A stretch of DNA of 64,000 bases, taken from the IMG/VR virus record IMGVR_UViG_3300009103_002144, positions 1 through 64,000 of that record; one strand, written 5' to 3'. The DNA comes from a virus. The position numbers and the translations under genes were made by a program. This document shows, piece after piece, positions 25,048 to 35,900 of this stretch (within the stretch, counting starts at the first letter, position 1; each line of letters opens with the position of its first letter). The notes under the pieces are model-generated. The model saw only the letters and a program-made list of their open reading frames with translations, was not told the DNA's origin and ran no database searches.

Positions 25048-27339
25048 TCACGAACGGTCGATAACCATAACCATATCACCAATCTTCAGACCAAATTGGA
25101 ACTGAATGGTGTTATTAGCTGTGATTTGATAATCGTTCGTCTTACCAATGGAAGATGAAACGAGTAACTGACCGTTTACATACGTCTGTACTTTCTGAAT
25201 TCCGCAAGTAGTCACCAGGTTAGCATTATCACCAGCCTGCTTAGCAACTGTAACGTTTCCGCCGGCAGCCACATCAGCAACGATTGAACCGGTGAAGACC
25301 GTAGCGGTAGCACCAGAAACCTGACTTGCAAGAGTGTTAATAGCACCAATGACTGTAGTACCAGCATTCATTCCACTGTTAGCACGGAATGTGGCATACT
25401 CAGCGTGGTCTGCAAAGAGAATACCCTTGTTACCAACACCAGAAGTCATCGATCCATCAGCAGCGAAAGTAATCGCGTTAACACCAGAGCCGGAGAAAAT
25501 CAGAGCATCACCACTAAGGTGGCAACCACCAGCAGGCGCCTGAAGAGACAGAGCGTTGCTGTTAGGTGTTGTTATGTTGACAGCAGTACCGTTCTCAGCA
25601 ACCATGGAGATCTTAGAGTCAGCAGCAGTAGTGTGCGGAGTGACAAAAAGCTCAGCTTGTCCACCAGTACCAGCATTAATCGATTTTCCAGGATCAGCAT
25701 GGATTTGAACACCACCACCACCAAGGATCTCAACAGAATTAGCAGCAGTACCACTAGAGATCAATGAAACTCTGTTTGTGCCGCCACCAGTTGCGCGGAT
25801 TTCCCAACCCTTCGCCGCGGTAGAGAGATCAAGTCTAGAGTTATCATCTGCATTGACAGCAACACCACCAAGGGAGTCGATAAGAACACCAGTTGCGCCT
25901 GCATCAAGCTCAATAGCGAGAGCGTTAACGTCAACCTTGGTATTAGCATCAGCACCAAGTGTCAATGTACCGGTACCGTGTGGGAGAACGTTAATAGCGT
26001 TATTCCCAGCAGATGTAGTAACATCCACAGCACCACCCGCAGCGCCGATATCAATACCACCAGAGGACGTGACAGCTACCGCATCAGCATCAGTACTAGC
26101 AGCATCTACTACAACCTTGCTAGCAGCATCAAGCTCAATGACAAGAGCATTAACATCAACTTTCGCAGAAGCAGCATTACCGATAACAATATCCTTAGCA
26201 GCGGCTTCGACACCAATATTGATGTCATTTGCTGCGCCAGAAGAGTCTAGCGTAACGAGTCCGGTACCACCGAGTGTAGTAACACCGCCTGGTGTGATTA
26301 CAAACGAAGTCATGCCAGTTTCAGAAACAGCGCCTGCACCGTCGAAATCGAGGGTTGCAGTATCATCACCATATATGGAAGCGCCTGCGCCCTTAATGGT
26401 CATTGTGGTTCCAGCAAGAATGTCAACAGCAGCAGCAGCGTCAACGTCGATACCACCAGCAGAAGCGCTGATATCGATAGCGTCTGTACCTGTACCAGCA
26501 GAATCAAGCTGAAGTTTCTGAGCTCCACCGCCGGCAACAGCAAGGGTAAGATCCTTAGCTGCAGTTGTAACAGTGAAGTTTGAATCATCAGTTGCGTCTA
26601 ATGATAGTGTAGATGCATCCCATGAACCTGCGCCAGAGTTAAGATCAAGAGCAGCACTCGTCGTAACATCAACTTCAGCAGCGTTACCAACGATGCTCAC
26701 ACCAGCAGCACCGTCAAGCGTTAAAGCGCCAGCAGAAGTGGTGAAGTTAGAAGCAGCACCAGCGTCTAAAGACATTCCAGTAGTAGAATCTAGAGTGGTT
26801 GTCGTGGTAGAGTTAAGAACAATACTTCCAGCAGAATCAAGTTCAATCGCGAGGGCGTTAAGATCAACTTTCGTTGAAGCATCGTCACCGATTGTGATTG
26901 TTTTAGCCTGGTTGATAGTACCAATATTGATATCTGACGTGTTTGCGTCAATACCGATATCGATTACTTCGGATGAACCGATTTGAAGACCAGGACCTTT
27001 ATCAATGATGAAAGACTCTTGACCGCTACCGAGAGCTAATTTCTTACCGTCGGCAACAAAAATGTCACCCCATTCTGCGCCCGTAGAACCAAGATCGAAA
27101 CCACCAATAGTACTTGGTGTTAACGTTTGTGAGAAGACACCTGCTGTCTGATTAGAGAACCAATCACCCCCGTGAATACGGCGGATAGCAGCTGCCATAT
27201 AAGATAACGACTCACCAAGATCCGCTGAGGCAATAGAGCCTGTTTGCGCTTTCTGTGCGGTTGAATCGTTAATTTGACCAGCACCGATACCGAATGAACC
27301 GGTCATCTGTAATAGTCTTAATTGTGTATTAGAAGCCAT
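25048..27339 (-). CDS. Repetitive fibre-type structural protein, probably abundantly expressed
   Basis: A 763-residue protein, extremely rich in Ala, Gly, Ser, Thr, Asp and Val and nearly free of Cys and Trp. Most of it is short strand repeats (SxxxLDxxA, ITIGDDAS, DIGAAGG). The block KVD(L/V)NAL(A/V)IELD(S/A) occurs three times with DNA similarity. This suggests a beta-helix or stacked-beta fibre. The C-terminal 50 residues (VQTYVNGQLLVSSS to KIGDMVMVIDRS) match the end of the 725-residue protein and probably form a shared tip or trimerisation domain. It has a private 105-base leader, AAGGA before ATG 27339 and a strong terminator, so it likely forms its own strong unit. A tail fibre or other major surface protein is the best guess. 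Confidence 0.87.
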   Translation of the reverse strand: MASNTQLRLLQMTGSFGIGAGQINDSTAQKAQTGSIASADLGESLSYMAAAIRRIHGGDWFSNQTAGVFSQTLTPSTIGGFDLGSTGAEWGDIFVADGKKLALGSGQESFIIDKGPGLQIGSSEVIDIGIDANTSDINIGTINQAKTITIGDDASTKVDLNALAIELDSAGSIVLNSTTTTTLDSTTGMSLDAGAASNFTTSAGALTLDGAAGVSIVGNAAEVDVTTSAALDLNSGAGSWDASTLSLDATDDSNFTVTTAAKDLTLAVAGGGAQKLQLDSAGTGTDAIDISASAGGIDVDAAAAVDILAGTTMTIKGAGASIYGDDTATLDFDGAGAVSETGMTSFVITPGGVTTLGGTGLVTLDSSGAANDINIGVEAAAKDIVIGNAASAKVDVNALVIELDAASKVVVDAASTDADAVAVTSSGGIDIGAAGGAVDVTTSAGNNAINVLPHGTGTLTLGADANTKVDVNALAIELDAGATGVLIDSLGGVAVNADDNSRLDLSTAAKGWEIRATGGGTNRVSLISSGTAANSVEILGGGGVQIHADPGKSINAGTGGQAELFVTPHTTAADSKISMVAENGTAVNITTPNSNALSLQAPAGGCHLSGDALIFSGSGVNAITFAADGSMTSGVGNKGILFADHAEYATFRANSGMNAGTTVIGAINTLASQVSGATATVFTGSIVADVAAGGNVTVAKQAGDNANLVTTCGIQKVQTYVNGQLLVSSSIGKTNDYQITANNTIQFQFGLKIGDMVMVIDRS

Positions 27340-27444
27340 AAAAATTTTCCTTGTTTTATAGTTGTTAAAAACTAAGAAACTTTACATACAAACAAAGCGA
27401 CTGACGAAACTAATGACTAACACACTTAAATATAAAGCAAAAAT
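27340..27444 (-). promoter_or_regulatory. AT-rich leader of the 763-residue gene
   Basis: This 105-base gap is one of only two over 100 bases in the window. It is AT-rich, includes TTTATATTTAA and CTATAAAAC segments, and ends with AAGGA eight bases before the ATG. With the strong terminator at the other end of the gene it probably holds a promoter, but no exact consensus could be fixed. Confidence 0.4.
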
Positions 27445-27669
27445 CTATTTTATGACGCTTTTTAGATTTTTTAGAGCAGCGTCGAAGCGAGAGAATTCAG
27501 TGTTAACGTACTGTACAGCCAATTTTTGGCACTCATCCTTCCCTAAAAAAGTGAAAGAATATCTACCGGGCCTCTTTTCTGCCAATATAAGTTGCCGTCC
27601 CTTGATAATGAGATATGCAGCAATACCAAGGTCTGACGTCTCATACAGGTCGTTTTGATTATCTTTCAT
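27445..27669 (-). CDS. Small DUF5659-like protein
   Basis: A 74-residue protein whose layout (LYETSDLGIAAYLIIKGRQL, then GRYSFTFLGKDECQKL and AALKNLKSVIK) matches my memory of the DUF5659 family. This is a small alpha/beta domain found in phages and bacteria, of unknown function, that looks like a nucleic acid or regulatory fold. An upstream TTG at 27720 would extend it to 91 residues with a hydrophobic lead. I prefer ATG 27669, where the family similarity starts, although its GGA is weak. It sits between two fibre genes and may influence their expression or assembly. Confidence 0.75.
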   Translation of the reverse strand: MKDNQNDLYETSDLGIAAYLIIKGRQLILAEKRPGRYSFTFLGKDECQKLAVQYVNTEFSRFDAALKNLKSVIK

Positions 27670-27725
27670 TGAAATCCACGCTTCAGCAATTATAGATGTA
27701 ACTATGGAGATTGTTAGCAAACAAC

Positions 27726-29903
27726 CTAACTTGCAGAAAAGACAATTACGTCAAGAATATCATCAATCTGTACTCTAAAAGAGAACTTTAGGGATGTTGC
27801 AGAGCTAACATAATAGTCTCTTGATCCAGCATTCACCTGTGCTACAGAGCCAGAATGTACAAGTTGACCGTTCAAAAATATGTCAATTTTATCAGGATCA
27901 TAAGATGCAGAGGAAAAGTCTGATGATGATACTGAAACGGCATCGCCAGGATCGACATCAGAACTAATAAAATAAACATCCTTTGATCTATTGTCGCCAG
28001 CTGCTGAGCTGGCAATCGAAACTGATCCATTTGAGCCAGAAGTGATTGTTATATTCGAACCAGCTCTTAGGTATGAAGTCCCATCTGAAAGCTGCGTTAG
28101 AGAGCCTGTTATGCCGTTCTTGACAACTAGTGAACCAGATGCAAGTACATCACCTCCGAAAACAGATGAACCTCCTGATGATGTTCCAATGCTACCAATA
28201 CTTCCAGATACAAAGAAGCTGGTGTCACTAAAACTAGCTGGATCCGGATCTGCGGTGGCGCCACCAGACAAAATTAATACCTGTGTATTGGCACCTGATT
28301 CTGTCATTCTTATAAGATCGACACCACCAGCTTGAATGTTTATATCATCTGGCTGAAACCGAATAAAGGTATTGGCATCATTTTTGTGGTAGATGTATTC
28401 TCCCACGTCCATATTTCCGCCAACAGAAAGCTTGTAAGAAGGAGTGTCAGATCCAATACCGACTTTACCATCTGACGTAATGGTAAACATGCTACCAACA
28501 CCTGCTTGACCCCTATTAACAGATAGCGTTCCAGACACTACAACATCGCCACCAAAAACAGAGGTGCCCCTTCTTGAAGTGTCTCGAGAATCAATAGAAC
28601 CTGACACAAAGAAATTAGTGTCACTGAACGCTCTTGGGTCAGGGTCTGCTGCTGACGAGCCGTGGCCGGAAGTGTCAGAAAGACTTCCAGAAAATAGAAG
28701 CACTTGGTCTGTTTCACCGTCTACCTGTAAGGCGCTACTTTTATTTTGAGTTTCTACCCTAAAGTTTTTATCGACACCACTCTGGTTTACCACCACTGTT
28801 CCGTTAAGATTTACGTCACCCTGGACATCTAAAAGAGATCCGTTCCACGTAAAGTCAGCGTCGGATGTTAGCGTATCTGAATCTGACCAGGTGGCAATTC
28901 TGTTTGCTGCTCCAGAACCATCGATACCCCCGGTCGAAGAAATTGTAATGGCCCCTGAAGAACCTGTTACTATTGTCGTATTGCTTCCAGCAATCAAATA
29001 ACTGCTTCCGTCTTGTAGCTTCGTTAATGACCCAGACAATGCAGGAGCGGAGACTGTTCCTGAAAATACCGAGCCAGTAAGAGCAGCGAAAACAGAGTCT
29101 AGTACTTTCACAGTATAGGCATTACCTGCTCCACCATCAGTACCAGATAATCCTGTACCAGGTGTAAATGCCCTTTCATTCGTAAGTGAGCCTGTTGGGG
29201 TTAGTACAAGATATTCTGCTGCTGCATCTCCTCCAGCTGTATTTGTGATGACAGCATCAATCATATCTCCCACATATATGAATGCCCTAGCAAAAAGAGG
29301 CACATTTGAAGAATCATAGTCTTGAACAAACAGAATACCGTTGAAGGTATCCAGCTGCCAGTCGATTTCACTCTCTAAAGGAATCTCTTGTGTAGGATCA
29401 GTGGGATCTCCCTTATACAATTTAATTGTGTATGGGTTTGGGCTATCATTCGAAAAAACAGGGGGGATAATCTGGAGTCCGCCGATCGTCGTATAAACGT
29501 CCATCCCATTGTCGAATATACCATTACCCTTCTTCGGATTGGGCGAAAGACTTTCGTAGTTTCCAGTCAATATTAATTTATAACCGTGAGGTCCAGTTGT
29601 AGATGGTTCGGGCCCAGCTCCTGTATCTACAGAATTCGCATCATAACTTGTTCCACTTATAGATTCAATGTTAAACTGTACGTACTCGACAGTCGCCGGA
29701 TCACCAAGACTACCACTCTGCATGAGATATAAAGTTCGGGCAGGGGACGTTGGAATCTTCTGACCGAATGTAGTTGCAGCGGCCGGCTGGATATTCGACC
29801 CAATTACTTCTTGTGCATCAGACTTTAGAACACTAGTTTGCGCTTTGTTCAGAAGTTTTTTCTGAGCAAATAATGTAGCAGTAGTAAGACTCTTCCCAGC
29901 CAT
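27726..29903 (-). CDS. Tail fibre-like protein with repeated GSL modules
   Basis: A 725-residue protein. The first 215 residues form a distinct domain. A 75-residue stretch (YLVLTPTGSLTNERAFTPGT onward) then closely matches one in the 2161-residue protein. Repeats of the form SGSLTKLQDGSSYLIAGSN followed by a TGSSGxITISS strand appear several times. The C-terminus (KIDIFLNGQLVHSGS to FRVQIDDILDVIVFS) matches the 763-residue protein. I chose ATG 29903, two bases after the upstream stop with GGAG eight bases before; a GTG at 29918 would add five residues. It is likely one of a family of recombining fibre proteins. Confidence 0.87.
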   Translation of the reverse strand: MAGKSLTTATLFAQKKLLNKAQTSVLKSDAQEVIGSNIQPAAATTFGQKIPTSPARTLYLMQSGSLGDPATVEYVQFNIESISGTSYDANSVDTGAGPEPSTTGPHGYKLILTGNYESLSPNPKKGNGIFDNGMDVYTTIGGLQIIPPVFSNDSPNPYTIKLYKGDPTDPTQEIPLESEIDWQLDTFNGILFVQDYDSSNVPLFARAFIYVGDMIDAVITNTAGGDAAAEYLVLTPTGSLTNERAFTPGTGLSGTDGGAGNAYTVKVLDSVFAALTGSVFSGTVSAPALSGSLTKLQDGSSYLIAGSNTTIVTGSSGAITISSTGGIDGSGAANRIATWSDSDTLTSDADFTWNGSLLDVQGDVNLNGTVVVNQSGVDKNFRVETQNKSSALQVDGETDQVLLFSGSLSDTSGHGSSAADPDPRAFSDTNFFVSGSIDSRDTSRRGTSVFGGDVVVSGTLSVNRGQAGVGSMFTITSDGKVGIGSDTPSYKLSVGGNMDVGEYIYHKNDANTFIRFQPDDINIQAGGVDLIRMTESGANTQVLILSGGATADPDPASFSDTSFFVSGSIGSIGTSSGGSSVFGGDVLASGSLVVKNGITGSLTQLSDGTSYLRAGSNITITSGSNGSVSIASSAAGDNRSKDVYFISSDVDPGDAVSVSSSDFSSASYDPDKIDIFLNGQLVHSGSVAQVNAGSRDYYVSSATSLKFSFRVQIDDILDVIVFSAS

Positions 29904-29905
29904 TT

Positions 29906-32900
29906 TTATGTGCTCCACTGAACGCGGATTGTGTCCAGATTACCTGTCCAATCATCATCTGCGTTTATTCTAATTAATACAAAGTCTGACGCGGCGGCTG
30001 GAACCGAAGCGCCACCAGTGCCGTTTGATGTTTCACCCTGAAAAGAGCAAAGGGTTTGGGCACCATTCGCGTTTATTGTTTGACCCGGGGTGCCCTTTAA
30101 GCAGCCATTCCCATCGACGTTATATGTACCCGCACCCGAACCTGCTTTCGCTAAATCAAGCCAAGCGGTCTTACCGGGAATCTTAACGTCGACGTGAATC
30201 ATATTATTTGTACCAAGAGAGCCAGAAGCAAATCCACCGCTCCTTGGAATAATTTCAGCACTCCCAGTGAATTGGAGCATCACTTGTGCAACATCTGAGC
30301 TTGTATCATTTCTAAAAGCCCTATAATAAGTTCTAGTTGCTTTTGTCAGACTGCTGTAATTCATATTTCCGTATGGCCCCTGATATGAGCCACCATCTGC
30401 AACATTTCTGAAGTCTCCAGAATTTCCTTGTGCCTTGGGAGAATACAACTTCCCATCGAATATCAACAAGCCGTCATCATAGTTTGAGACGGTATTCATG
30501 TCATTCTGAGAATTCCAGACATTGGCAGCATCTGTTATGTCGGCTTTCGTGCTATAAGAAGCAGATATCAACCTGTAAAGCTCTCCGCTGAAATTCTCGG
30601 TTATATTTCTAGTCGAGGAATCACTAGCAGAATAAATCAAGAATGTACTTTTACTTTGCTCGGACGATAATAAATTTGACTTTTGTGGATGATAAACCCT
30701 AAACTTCGCAGTCACAGAATCTGCATCAGCTGGAAGAGAATTCGTAAGAGTGCAACCGAATGATGCTGTTACAAGAAGGTCGTTTGATTGACCTTCTGAA
30801 ACAGACGTATCAAGAGCAGGCAGCGGTACCGTACTATCACTATTGTGAGTTGTATAAGTGTACCCGCTTCCACTAAAGATTACTTGAGATATTGAAACAT
30901 TCGACATTCCTGTCACAGAAAATGCATTATTCAATTTCGAGTATATGTTAGAATGAGAACCACTGACCGCTGCCTTGAGGCTACCAGTTACAGTAGAAGC
31001 TGAATTATCAAAATATCGAACACCAGAAAGATAGAATATAGAGCTTCCACCGAAATCATCAAATCCAATATTGGAGAATGACATTGCCGTTGTGTACGGA
31101 TCATTTACCCACTCAACGTAAGTCGTAGTCCTATCAACACCGGCCAGAGTATGGATTGCTCGAACGTAATTCCATCCGTCTCTTTGATCGGCCGCAGCTA
31201 CATTGAACTTCGCAGTCCTAAAATAGTAATTAAAGTTGGGGAAGTTATTTGAACCGGTCCGCGGTTGGGTGGTTGATACATTCGTAAATCCTGTACCACT
31301 TGCGTTGACTACGCTAGTGGCTCCCGAGCCTGGATACCCTGAGCCGGCCAGGGCAGACAAATCAATCTCTGCAGCTGCTATTTCACTTCCATTAACCTCA
31401 AGTTTTAACGTGCCGCAATTTCCTTCGCCAAAACCACCGGTCGAAGTGTTTGTATTTAGTGGGCCATCTATTGCTGTTGTTTTAGCAAATATTCCAAGCC
31501 TACGAGCGTTAGGGTCTCCGTCGTTATATTCTGCGTTAACATTGACTGCGCTTCCTACACCGGCGCCAGAACCTACATCGGCAAACCCGGGAATCGCTTT
31601 GCTTGAACCAAAGCTTAACTTTGCGTCTTCGCCGTCATCAGTCGATGAGATTGTAGATAAGTTAGAAGCATCAGTTGCATCTGAATTAGCAAAGTTAACA
31701 GTTATGTCGGAAATATTCCCCGTCCACGACGCATCTGCCAAAATCTTAAGCATAAGATAATCATTGTTTCTGATATGCTTCACGCCAAAAGTGCAATATA
31801 GCGTTGCTGGAACGCTGGTATCATTTGTGTATACCCTACACCCAGAATCATCGACATAAGATGCAGAAGTAAACAAAGTAGAACAGTCTAACCATCCAGT
31901 CGTATTTGAAGTGCCGGTTCCATCATCAGGAAGTCTTGAAAATATCTTTATGGTATTCGCGCCAAGTGCTCCGCCGGCAGTGGTGATGTTTGTGGATCCA
32001 GCTAATGCTATTGTATATGAATCTCTATTCGCACCTTCCGTATTCCGGAATTTTCTATAAAATGTTCTTGTACCGGAATTTATACCACTATAATTTGGAT
32101 TACCAGAAGGTGCAAAAGCCAAAGAACCACCATCGGTGGAATTTCTAAAGTCTCCACTTAATAATCCTTCATCAGGTGCAACCAACTTATTATTATAGAC
32201 CAGCAAGCCATTGGCATGCCCACCCGAACCAGACATATGAATTGAGCTATCCCAATCAAGAGATCCCCCAGTAACATCTGTCTGATTTGCGAAACTTCCA
32301 CTTTGTGCTCTATAGGTCTCACCAGTAAACGTTTCATTTGTTACAGTGGCTGTTTCTGTAACGTTCCATAGCAAAAATCCTGAAGCAGAAGTTGAGCCGC
32401 CGTCTGTTAAATTTGCCTTCAGCGGATGAGTGACTGTCACAGCTGCCGATACTGACCCATTCAACATAGTCTCATCTGTGATCGTAGCAGAGCCTGTTAA
32501 CGAAAGAACCTTTTCAGAATTTTCGCCGGCTCCGGTGTTGATTGTGGGCTTTGCAATATTAGCAATACTGAGATTTGTGGTGGTAAATGTAATCGCATTT
32601 GAGTCGTAACATGTCTTATATGCATTGCTCACGTCAACACGATACTCTGCTGTACCAGACCTAAAGAATGAAACTCCTGATAGTTGCTTAAGGCCGCCGG
32701 CATCGACTGCTGTAATCTGGTTATTGCTGGCAGCTAATGCACTAGAATTAGAATCATTTACCCACTCAACGTAATTTGTTAATGAAGATGTAATATTGTT
32801 TACAACACGCGTAACCCTAGAATAATTCCACCCATTTCGTTGGTCCCCAGTTCCTACCTGCCAATCACCTGTTCGATGTTTGAATGTATTGAATGAAGAC

Positions 32901-35900
32901 CCATCCTGTTGTTTTGCTGATCCTGTCTGAGAAAGATTGATAAACCCAGAGCCATTAGACCCAGTACTAATAAATGTACCGCTTCCAGGGTTACCACTAC
33001 CCACAGAAGTGCTAGATAAAGAAGCTGTATGGATAACTGTACCGTTAACTTCAAGTTGTATTATACCTACATCTGCATCACCAAATGAATATTGAGGATA
33101 ATTGAGCTGATTATTGGCATAACGATTTTCTGGAACGTCGGAATTTAGAGTACCATCCATTACTGTGGCACCGGTAAAAATTGCTCTCCTTAGATTGCCG
33201 CTATTTGTCGCAACTTCGTATAGCCCATTTACATCAACTGCTATTCCGTAACCCGCTGATGAGCCAACGTCAGTATATCCAGAAGCTGCTGCACTTGAAC
33301 CGAAAGAAAGATATGCAGCTGTACCTGTATCGCTTGAGTCAACATTATCGAGAGCAGGAGCGGGTGATGGAGCAAGATCAAGTAAAACTTCGTTGAACCT
33401 ATCTACAGCTGTTCCAATAGCCGTACCATAAGCAAAGTCTGTAAATAAGCCGTCCCCATAAGTGCCATCTTCGGCAATCCCAATGACAGGTTTAATCGTA
33501 ACTTGTCCGCCACCATCATTCGTCACTAAGCTTGAAGTAAATACGAACTTTGAGACTCCAGAGACGGTATCACTGCCAGCTTGGGAAACGCTTACGGTAC
33601 CTCCTCCAGTATTCGAAGAAGATATCACCAGTTGCCCAGATGACGATGTAGTGACACTAACACTTCCCGTCCCTATAAGATATGGTGTAGAACCGTCGCT
33701 AAGCATCTGAAGGGAGCCTGTTAACCCTGTCTTGAATATTGCACTACTCTCAACGCCCAATGTTCCTGTCACGCCTACATTTCCGCTAAACTGAGAGCCG
33801 GTTAATGTCGCGACGATCGAATCTTTAACAGAAAATACATCGCTAGTAAGTTTCAGTCCTGTTCCAGCTGTGTAGGTACGACCTTGACTTGCGCTAACAA
33901 TAACTTGGCCACTTGACGCAGTGGATACACTCACTGCACCTGTGCCTATGAGATATCTCGTGGAGCCATTGCTTAGCATCTGAAGGGAGCCTGTTAACCC
34001 TGTCCGGAATACCGCGTTACCCTCTACCTCTAAAGACCCAGTAACACCAATATTTCCACTAAACTGGGAGCCGGTTAGAGTTGCGACAATCGAATCTTTA
34101 ACGGAAAATACATCTTCCGATAGCCTTATACCGGTACCAGGAGAATAAATCTTTCCAGCACTAGAGCTAACCACTACCTGACCGGCTGAGGAGGTTGAAA
34201 CATTCACTGATCCGGTTCCAACTATGTACCGAGTTGTACCGTCGTTAAGCATTTGGAGAGAACCTGTAAATGCAGGTGCTGTTACGGCTCCACTAAAAAC
34301 CGACCCTGTAAGTGTGGCAACAATGGAGTCAAGAATATCTAGAGTATATGCGCCAGCTGCGCCACCATCGGTTCCTTTTAAGCCAGTCCCAGGTGTCATT
34401 ACCCGCTCTGCTGTTAGAGAGCCCGTTGGAGTAAGAACTAAATACTCTGCCCTTTTATCGCTGTTACCTCCACCGGGCGAACCTCCAGCAATAGTATATG
34501 ATATTAACACGCTACCGTTTGATTGGGTAACTATCTCAATTTGGTTTCCAGCCCTTAGATATGATGATCCATCTATGAGTTTCGTCAAAGACCCAGATAG
34601 ATTTAGTGCGGTAGTCTTGCCGGCAAGAGATGTCCACCCACGAAAAATTGAATTCTTCTCAACTTCCAAAGATCCTGTTATGCCAATATCACCACTAAAT
34701 TGTGAGCCAGTCAAGCAAGCCACAACTGAATTATCGATAATAACATTTTGAGCCGCTGAACCATCAAACGTAAATGCCTTGATTCCGACCCCTTGTGATA
34801 GAGAATTTGGGACTTTCTGTACGTTCAGATTTCCAGACCCATCAGTACTGATTGTATTACTATCAATCTTGATCGCAATTTCAGCAGGGTTGGTATTTCC
34901 GTTGAATGTTATGTCAATTCCTGTTCCCTCATTCATTATAGCAGTACGATCAACTAAATCGACCAGCGTTCCCACGAGCTGTTTCGTGATTGTAGTTCCA
35001 CCATTTGACAAAATTGCATACGATGCTCTATCACCCGATTGTGCTAAACTAGTAGAATCTATTGCAACTGTCGCATTTCCAGTTCCATCATAAGAGAACG
35101 TACCAATACCAGAACCCTGACTAAGTGTACCACCGGTGCCAAGAGAGGAAGCAATCGTGATTTGTCCTGTCGTAGGTGTATCATAAGATATTGTAACATT
35201 GCTACCAGCGACAAGGTACGGTACTCCACTGGAGACCTCATCATGAACTGCTAGAATTGTACCAAATGTATTTGTTCCTGTGAATGTATTGTTCCCGGAA
35301 AATGTGTTTGTACCCGTAAAGGTATCATTACCAGAGTGAGTATCATTACCAGAAAACGTATTGTTCCCCACAAAAGCGTTACTAGATGCTAGCATCGGGA
35401 CTGTGGTTGTGTCGATACCAATCGTGGCTGTGCCAGAACCATCATATGAAAAATTCGCAATACCAGTTGTTTCTGAAAGTGCGTTGGGAACCTTTGCGAC
35501 GCTTATACCACTCCCACCAACGCTTAACGTTGTACCATCTAAGTTTATTGAAATCCCAGCTACGGCGAGATCTAAACTAGCATCAGCTAGCTTAATTTTT
35601 AGTGCATCACTACTGACCTCTAATCCGCCTCCAGAACCCGTCGCAACAAGGATCCTATCTGTAGTCGAACCGTCCCACGTGCTATTTCCAGACTGTAGTT
35701 GTAGAGGTGCGCCTATCGTTAATGCGCTCACAGAGCCGCCACCACCAAGAGCTAGAAGCGTTGCAACAGTACATTTTCTCGGAAAACCTGATACCCCACT
35801 CGTTACGTCTCCAAACATTATTAGATCAGATGTTGTCGGAGTGACACTGGACAGATTATCAAAATCGACCCTTATTCCAGCTGATGAGATTACGTTGACA

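Noticed and set aside
25778-26512. 244-codon open frame on the plus strand
   Set aside because: Antisense to the repetitive 763-residue gene and explained by its Ala/Gly/Thr/Asp codon bias; the product is a low-complexity mirror of the repeats.
34224-34751. 175-codon open frame on the plus strand
   Set aside because: Mirror of the fibre repeats, with Pro/Val/Ser-rich low-complexity product; same cause as the other antisense frames.
33661-35373. Regular repeats as a possible CRISPR array
   Set aside because: The repeats are in frame, encode fibre modules and have no unique spacers between identical short repeats.
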